Assembly: GCA_045118075.1 (NCBI GenBank)
Contig: JBGUOI010000288.1
Location: 1 to 19,400 of the forward strand
DNA from: Merdiplasma sp045118075
GTDB lineage: Bacteria; Bacillota; Clostridia; Lachnospirales; Lachnospiraceae
DNA length: 19,400 nucleotides
Direction of reading: 5' to 3'
The notes beneath the pieces are model-generated. The model was given only the letters and a program-made list of their open reading frames with translations, ran no database searches and was not told the origin of the DNA. Below are positions 14,854 to 19,400 of this stretch, one piece after another. The position numbers were made by a program, and so were the translations under genes. Within the stretch, counting starts at the first letter, position 1. Each line of letters opens with the position of its first letter.

Positions 14854-16305
14854 ATGGAGAGAAAGAACTGCTGGAAGTCGTACACACCGGAAGACTTTAA
14901 GGCGATCGAGGAGCTGTGCACAGGGTACAGGGCTTTTCTGGACACGGGAAAAACGGAGCGTGAGTGCATCGTGGAGACTGTGCGTATGGCGCAGGAAGCC
15001 GGCTACCGGGATCTGGCGGATGTGATCGATAAAGGTGAAAGTCTCGATGAGGGTGACCGGGTATATGCTGTCTGCCGCGGTAAGGCAATCGCGCTGTTCC
15101 AGATCGGAACACGTCCGCTTACAGACGGGATGCGAATCCTCGGAGCTCACGTGGACAGCCCCAGGCTGGATGTCAAACAGAATCCTTTCTATGAGGATAC
15201 GGAGATCGCTTATCTGGACACGCATTATTACGGCGGCGTCAAGAAATATCAGTGGGTAACTATTCCTCTGGCTCTTCACGGTGTGGTAGCCATGAAGGAC
15301 GGCAGCGTAATGAACGTTAAGATTGGTGAGGATGAGGCGGATCCGGTTCTGTGCATCTCCGACCTGCTCATCCACCTGTCCGCGGATCAGCTGGAAAAGA
15401 AGGCCAGGGTGGTCATCGAGGGTGAGAACCTGGATGTGATCGTCGGAAGCAGGCCGGTTCCGGAAAAAGACGATAAGGAAGAAGAAGATAAGAAGGAAGA
15501 GAAAGAAAAGAAAGATAAAGAAGGCAGTGAAAAGGATGAGAAGTTCTCCGTGCGTGCCGGTATCCTTGCGATCCTGAAGGAGAAATATGACATGGAAGAG
15601 GAAGACTTCCTCTCGGCAGAACTGGAGGTCGTTCCTGCCGGACCGGCCAGGGACTGCGGCCTGGACCGCTCCATGATCCTTGCCTACGGTCAGGACGACA
15701 GGGTCTGCGCCTATACTTCTCTGAGCGCGCTGCTTCGCACGCCGGTGCAGGCGTACACTTCCTGTGCGCTGCTGGTGGACAAGGAAGAGATCGGCTCTGT
15801 GGGTGCGTCGGGCATGCAGTCGCGCTTCTTTGAGAATACGGTCGCCGAGCTGCTCGACCGCGCCGGCATCTATTCCGAACTGAATGTGCGCCGTACGCTG
15901 GAAAACTCCAGAATGCTCTCGTCCGATGTGAGCGCAGCTTACGATCCGCTCTACGGGGCTGCCTTCGAGAAGAAGAATGCGGCTTACTTCGGCAGGGGAC
16001 TGGTCTTCAATAAGTTTACGGGTGCCAGGGGCAAGAGCGGATCCAACGATGCGGACGCCGAGTATGTTGCCTGGGTGCGCCGTGTGATGGATGATGCGAA
16101 TGTAGGTTTCCAGACCGCGGAACTTGGAAAGGTCGATCAGGGCGGCGGCGGCACGATCGCTTATATCAGCGCGCTTTACGGTATGGATGTCATCGACAGC
16201 GGCGTGGCGGTCCTGTCCATGCACGCGCCTTTTGAGATCACCAGCAAAGCGGATATCTATGAGGCTGAAAAAGGATATGCAGCATTCCTGGAGGCGAAAG
16301 ACTGA
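14854..16305 (+). CDS. M18 family aminopeptidase (aspartyl aminopeptidase type)
   Basis: A 483-residue cytoplasmic zinc aminopeptidase that removes N-terminal residues, preferring acidic ones in the family. Metal-site motifs: AHVDSPR (98-104, His99), YGQDDR (278-283, bridging Asp), KEEIGS (310-315), SSDVSAAYDP (356-365) and SMHAPFE (455-461, His457). Between about 203 and 230 there is a Lys/Glu/Asp-only insert, not needed for the fold. The start ATG 14854 has AGGAGGAG (14839-14846) just after the tandem repeat array. Peptidase T follows two bases later, so the two form a peptide-degradation pair. No secretion signal is seen. Confidence 0.93.
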   Translation: MERKNCWKSYTPEDFKAIEELCTGYRAFLDTGKTERECIVETVRMAQEAGYRDLADVIDKGESLDEGDRVYAVCRGKAIALFQIGTRPLTDGMRILGAHVDSPRLDVKQNPFYEDTEIAYLDTHYYGGVKKYQWVTIPLALHGVVAMKDGSVMNVKIGEDEADPVLCISDLLIHLSADQLEKKARVVIEGENLDVIVGSRPVPEKDDKEEEDKKEEKEKKDKEGSEKDEKFSVRAGILAILKEKYDMEEEDFLSAELEVVPAGPARDCGLDRSMILAYGQDDRVCAYTSLSALLRTPVQAYTSCALLVDKEEIGSVGASGMQSRFFENTVAELLDRAGIYSELNVRRTLENSRMLSSDVSAAYDPLYGAAFEKKNAAYFGRGLVFNKFTGARGKSGSNDADAEYVAWVRRVMDDANVGFQTAELGKVDQGGGGTIAYISALYGMDVIDSGVAVLSMHAPFEITSKADIYEAEKGYAAFLEAKD

Positions 16306-16307
16306 TC

Positions 16308-17531
16308 ATGAGAGCATACGAAAGACTTCTTAATTACGCGAAAGTATTTACGACAAGCGATGAGGATTCCGACACGACGCCGTCTTCAGCCAGACAGTTT
16401 GACCTGGCGCGTATGCTGGTGGAGGAAATGAAGCAGATCGGGATCGAGAACGCCCGTGTGGACGACAAATGCTATGTGTACGGATCCATCCCCGCCACGG
16501 AAGGGATGGAGAATGTACCCGCCATCGGGTTCATCGCCCATATGGATACCGCTCCGGATTTTTGCGGGGCAGGGGTTAATCCTCAGATCCACGAGAATTA
16601 CGACGGAAGCGATGTGCCGCTGGGAGAGAGCGGAAGAGTTCTTTCTCCGGAGATGTTTCCGCGTCTTAAGGAACGGATCGGCCAGACCCTGATCACCACC
16701 GACGGGACCACGCTGCTCGGCGCCGATGACAAGGCCGGCATTGCCGAGATCATGACCGCGGCGGAGAAGATCATTGCCGAAAAGATCCCGCACGGGAAAA
16801 TGTGCATCGCTTTTACCCCGGATGAGGAGATCGGAAGCGGAGCTCAGGACCTGGATCTGGAACGGTTCGGAGCGGCCTTTGCCTATACCCTTGACGGAGA
16901 TTACGAGGCGCAGGTCGTTTATGAGACTTTCAATGCTGCTGCGGCCAAGTTCGAAATCAACGGTTTTAACATCCATCCCGGTGAGGCAAAGAACAAGATG
17001 ATCAACGCGGCCCTGCTGGCTACGCAGATCGTCGGTGCCCTGCCTTCTTTCGACACTCCGCGCGATACCGTGCTGTATGAAGGTTTTTATCATCTGACGG
17101 GCATCGAGGGAGATGTGGAGCATGCCACAGTCTCTTTCATCGTCCGGGATCACTCTCCGCAGATGTTTGAAGCCCGGAAAACGACGCTGCATCACATCGA
17201 GAAACTCATGAATGAGCGCTACGGTGAAGAAACCGTGAAGTTGACCGTCAGGGAACAGTACCGGAATATGGCCGAGAAGCTTGTCGATCATATGCACATC
17301 GTGGAAAATGCCAGGGAAGTGGTGCGCTCCCTGGGCAAAGAGCCGGACGGCTCCCCGGTCCGCGGCGGCACGGACGGTGCCAGGCTGACCTTCCGGGGGC
17401 TTCCGTGCCCGAACCTCGGAACGGGCGGCGACGCATTCCACGGTCCCTATGAGCACATCACGGCCGAAGCGATGGATTTCTGCGTTGAGGTCGTGATAGG
17501 GATCCTGAAAAGGTATGCCTCGCTCGGCTGA
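16308..17531 (+). CDS. pepT: Peptidase T (tripeptide aminopeptidase, M20 family)
   Basis: A 407-residue M20B dizinc tripeptidase. Visible ligand motifs: IAHMDTAPDFCG (76-87; His78, Asp80), LGADDKAGIAEIMTA (137-151; bridging Asp140), FTPDEEIGSG (169-178; catalytic Glu173 and ligand Glu174), TLDGDYEAQVVYETFNAA (194-211), and the C-terminal GGTDGARLTFRGLPCPNLGTGG with FHGPYE. The length and motif order match PepT closely. It starts two bases after the M18 peptidase stop with no strong separate RBS, suggesting coupled expression. Both enzymes would recycle small peptides in the cytoplasm. Confidence 0.95.
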   Translation: MRAYERLLNYAKVFTTSDEDSDTTPSSARQFDLARMLVEEMKQIGIENARVDDKCYVYGSIPATEGMENVPAIGFIAHMDTAPDFCGAGVNPQIHENYDGSDVPLGESGRVLSPEMFPRLKERIGQTLITTDGTTLLGADDKAGIAEIMTAAEKIIAEKIPHGKMCIAFTPDEEIGSGAQDLDLERFGAAFAYTLDGDYEAQVVYETFNAAAAKFEINGFNIHPGEAKNKMINAALLATQIVGALPSFDTPRDTVLYEGFYHLTGIEGDVEHATVSFIVRDHSPQMFEARKTTLHHIEKLMNERYGEETVKLTVREQYRNMAEKLVDHMHIVENAREVVRSLGKEPDGSPVRGGTDGARLTFRGLPCPNLGTGGDAFHGPYEHITAEAMDFCVEVVIGILKRYASLG

Positions 17532-17555
17532 AAAGATACAAAAGCAGTTTTATAA

Positions 17556-17570
17556 ACCGGCATCGCCGGT
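17556..17570 (+). other. Small hairpin before the aldo/keto reductase gene
   Basis: ACCGGC (17556-17561) and GCCGGT (17565-17570) form a perfect 6-bp stem with loop ATC. No T run follows, so it is not a standard terminator. It sits 15 bases before the chosen start and just before the RBS, where it might stabilise the message or affect initiation. Confidence 0.5.
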
Positions 17571-17585
17571 ATGAAAGGAATTGAT

Positions 17586-18782
17586 ATGAATTACAGGCAA
17601 GATCGAAGAGGGGAACAGTTGTCGATCCTTGGCTTTGGCTGCATGCGTTTCAGCCGGAAGGGCGGCGGAATCGATATTCCGAAAGCCGAGAAGGAGATCT
17701 TGAAGGCAATTGAGCTGGGAGTCAACTATTTTGACACGGCGTACGTCTATCCCGGAAGTGAAGCCGCGCTTGGCGAGATCCTGGAGCGCAATCATGTCAG
17801 GGAGAAGATCCACATCGCGACAAAGCTGCCGCAGTACCTGATCGCAAGCAAGGCAGCCATCGACAAATTCTTTGCGGAGGAGCTGTCCAGGCTGAGGACC
17901 AACTATGTCGATTACTACCTGATGCACATGCTGACGGATATCGACTCGTGGAACAAGCTCAAGAACCTTGGAATCGAGGACTGGATTGCCGAGAAGAAAG
18001 CTTCCGGACAGATCAAACAGATCGGTTTCTCGTTCCACGGCAACACGGATATGTTCCTTCAGATCCTGAATGCCTATGACTGGGATTTCTGCCAGGTCCA
18101 GTACAATTATATGGATGAATTCTCGCAGGCAGGCCGGAAAGGCGTGGAAGCCGCGGCCGCGAAAGGGATCCCGGTGATGATCATGGAGCCGCTGCGCGGC
18201 GGCAAACTCGTCGATCTTCTTCCGGAGAGAGCCAAAGCGCTGATCGCGAAGTACGGAGAGGGAAAGAGCCCTGCCCAGCTGGCGTTCAGCTGGCTCTGGG
18301 ATCAGCCCTCCGTTACCGTTGTTCTTTCCGGCATGAACTCGATCGGGATGGTCGAGGAGAACTGCCGGAGCGCATCGGGGGCAGGTGAAGGCCAATTTAC
18401 CGACCGCGACCGGAAACTGGTGCAGAAGGTCAGAGAACTGATCAATGAGAAGATCAAGGTGGGATGCACCGGCTGCGGCTACTGCATGCCGTGTCCGCAG
18501 GGCGTGGACATCCCCACCGCGTTCCGCTGCTACAATGAGATGTACGTGGAGAACAAGGGAGCAGGCAGACACGAGTACGCCCAGGTGGTGGGCCTTCGCC
18601 AGAATCCCGGGTTCCCGTCGAAGTGCATCGGCTGCGGCCGCTGCGAGAAACACTGTCCGCAGCATATCCGGATCATCAGCGAGCTGAAGAACGCAGGAAG
18701 GGAACTGCTCCCCTGGTACTACAAGCCCATTCTTGCCGTGGCCAGGAAGTTCATGATGCGCGGAGCGGGAAAGAAAGCCTGA
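17586..18782 (+). CDS. Aldo/keto reductase with two C-terminal [4Fe-4S] motifs
   Basis: A 398-residue anaerobe-type aldo/keto reductase. The catalytic tetrad is visible: Asp50 and Tyr55 in FDTAYVYPGSE, Lys80 in ATKLP, and His114 in LMHM. The NADP-binding end of the barrel is in the region LSGMNSIGMVEEN (247-259). The C-terminal part has two ferredoxin-like clusters: C294-x2-C-x2-C-x2-C303 and C347-x2-C-x2-C-x3-C357. The substrate is unknown. I choose ATG 17586 because AAAGGA (17574-17579) lies six bases ahead; an in-frame ATG at 17571 would add five residues and include that RBS in the coding frame. No clear terminator follows before the trpE promoter. Confidence 0.92.
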   Translation: MNYRQDRRGEQLSILGFGCMRFSRKGGGIDIPKAEKEILKAIELGVNYFDTAYVYPGSEAALGEILERNHVREKIHIATKLPQYLIASKAAIDKFFAEELSRLRTNYVDYYLMHMLTDIDSWNKLKNLGIEDWIAEKKASGQIKQIGFSFHGNTDMFLQILNAYDWDFCQVQYNYMDEFSQAGRKGVEAAAAKGIPVMIMEPLRGGKLVDLLPERAKALIAKYGEGKSPAQLAFSWLWDQPSVTVVLSGMNSIGMVEENCRSASGAGEGQFTDRDRKLVQKVRELINEKIKVGCTGCGYCMPCPQGVDIPTAFRCYNEMYVENKGAGRHEYAQVVGLRQNPGFPSKCIGCGRCEKHCPQHIRIISELKNAGRELLPWYYKPILAVARKFMMRGAGKKA

Positions 18783-18824
18783 GAACGCGCTTTTGACATT
18801 GTATTTTTGACAGCTGATACCAAA

Positions 18825-18886
18825 AGTGAGTTGACATAAAGACAGTCAGATGATATGATGTTGACGATTTAAAGCATTAACTCACT
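18825..18886. promoter_or_regulatory. Inverted repeat flanking the trpE promoter (possible operator pair)
   Basis: AGTGAGTT (18825-18832) and its exact reverse complement AACTCACT (18879-18886) lie on either side of the trpE promoter, centres 54 bases apart, about five helical turns. The left copy overlaps the -35 box; the right copy falls near +14 of the predicted transcript. This is suited to a repressor binding two sites, but the arms are only 8 bases and chance is possible. Confidence 0.4.
18831..18859 (+). promoter_or_regulatory. Strong sigma-A promoter for trpE
   Basis: Consensus -35 TTGACA (18831-18836), 17-base spacer, -10 TATGAT (18854-18859) with TG one base before it (extended -10). 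Transcription should begin near 18866. Two further TTGACA copies occur just upstream (18793-18798, 18807-18812) without matching -10 boxes. Confidence 0.88.
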
Positions 18887-18905
18887 AAAGTGGAAAATAG
18901 TTTAT

Positions 18906-18941
18906 CCCCGGCAGAGTGAAACCGCTTTGCCAGGGTTTTTT
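18906..18941 (+). terminator. Leader terminator upstream of trpE (possible attenuator)
   Basis: Stem of 11 positions, CCCCGGCAGAG (18906-18916) with CTTTGCCAGGG (18925-18935), with one C/A mismatch and one G-T pair. An 8-base loop and six T (18936-18941) complete it. It lies after the trpE promoter and before the trpE RBS, so transcripts must pass it. That suggests regulated attenuation rather than simple termination. Confidence 0.78.
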
Positions 18942-18958
18942 CATAAAGGAGGAAAATC

Positions 18959-19400
18959 ATGGAGATCAGGCCGTCACTTGACCGGGTCCTTGAATTATGC
19001 TCAAAGGGAAAATACGGGCGGATCCCGGTCAGCTGCGAGATCCTTTCGGATGTTCGCACGCCCATCGAAGTCCTGAGGATTCTGAAAGGGGTTTCGCGTC
19101 ACTGCTACATGCTTGAATCGGCATCGGAGCACCAGACGTGGGGACGCTATTCTTTTCTCGGTTTTGATCCGGGAATGGAGATCACCTGCCGCAGCGGCCT
19201 TTTCAAAGCCGGGGACACGCAGGTAGAGACGGATGATCCCGGCGCGTATATCCGTCAGATCCTCAAAGACCATTTAAGTCCTTCGTTTGATTATCTTCCG
19301 CCGTTTACCGGCGGCCTGGTCGGATATTTCTCATATGATTACCTGAAATACGCCGAGCCGACGCTCCGCCTGGATGCGCCGGATTCGGAAGGGTTTAAAG
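18959..19400 (+). CDS. trpE: Anthranilate synthase component I (N-terminal part, cut by window edge)
   Basis: The first 147 codons of a chorismate-using anthranilate synthase large subunit, the entry enzyme of tryptophan synthesis; TrpE works with a glutaminase subunit (TrpG) outside the window. Visible family features: RIPVSCEILSDVRTPIEVLR, the HCYMLESA stretch that corresponds to the LLESA region involved in tryptophan feedback binding, WGRYSFLGFDP, and FTGGLVGYFSYDY. The catalytic C-terminal half is beyond the edge. ATG 18959 follows an excellent RBS (AAAGGAGG, 18945-18952) six bases away. It has its own strong promoter and a leader terminator, so it is likely the first gene of a trp operon running off the right end. 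Confidence 0.93.
   Translation, partial: MEIRPSLDRVLELCSKGKYGRIPVSCEILSDVRTPIEVLRILKGVSRHCYMLESASEHQTWGRYSFLGFDPGMEITCRSGLFKAGDTQVETDDPGAYIRQILKDHLSPSFDYLPPFTGGLVGYFSYDYLKYAEPTLRLDAPDSEGFK

Noticed and set aside
14752..16224. 490-residue open frame on the - strand opposite the M18 aminopeptidase
   Set aside because: Antisense shadow of a clear gene; its composition follows the complement of Lys/Glu codons and its start region is only the tandem repeat.
17550..18665. 371-residue open frame on the - strand opposite the aldo/keto reductase
   Set aside because: Shadow frame; the + strand gene has catalytic and cluster-binding motifs.
18906..18941. Possible T-box element before trpE (GAGTGAAACCGC slightly resembles the T-box core)
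   Set aside because: The UGGN that must pair with tRNA is absent (TGAA instead), and there are only about 93 leader bases, too few for the specifier stem.

Overview
The window looks like a chromosomal segment of a low-GC-phylum (Firmicutes/Bacillota) bacterium of the Clostridia, probably a moderately GC-rich Lachnospiraceae-like gut anaerobe. The evidence is teichoic-acid type genes, a Fe-S aldo/keto reductase, strong AGGAGG-type ribosome binding sites, sigma-A promoters and the overall protein style. The species cannot be named from the sequence alone. Almost all genes lie on the + strand; one secreted hydrolase is on the - strand.

Left region (1-5873), cell-surface polymer synthesis and export. 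It holds the C-terminal part of a membrane acyltransferase, a membrane-anchored TPR-like/DUF6273 protein, and a TagG-type ABC permease. Next is a single polypeptide joining a TagH/Wzt-type ABC ATPase to a complete UDP-galactopyranose mutase (Glf), then a CDP-glycerol glycerophosphotransferase-family (TagF-like) polymerase. Starts and stops are closely packed, indicating one operon.

Middle region (5884-10479), secreted proteins. Three paralogous, basic, tyrosine-rich exported proteins of about 280-290 residues share a C-terminal signature. The first two each end in a GC-rich terminator with nearly the same stem. Between the second and third lies a convergent/divergent gene for a secreted SGNH-type hydrolase with three Listeria-Bacteroides (InlB B) type repeats. 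A divergent promoter region (9382-9609) separates it from the third paralogue.

Right-middle (10483-14495). A GtrA-like flippase and GtrB-like glycosyltransferase are followed by TarI-type cytidylyltransferase and TarJ-type alcohol dehydrogenase, which would supply CDP-ribitol. After them come a GIY-YIG domain protein and a guanylate-kinase-like protein, all tightly spaced. Together with the left region this predicts a polyol-phosphate wall polymer, possibly carrying galactofuranose and glycosyl decorations.

A tandem array of four exact-length 83-bp units (plus a 16-bp fifth start) fills 14488-14835, from the last codons of the guanylate-kinase-like gene to the RBS of the next gene. Right region (14854-18782) is housekeeping: an M18 aminopeptidase with a charged insert, peptidase T, and an aldo/keto reductase with two [4Fe-4S] motifs. 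The window ends in the start of trpE, preceded by a strong promoter, flanking inverted repeats and a leader terminator.

The most notable items are the ABC ATPase-Glf fusion, the 83-bp array with a micro-ORF in each unit, and the trio of basic secreted paralogues embedded in a teichoic-acid locus.
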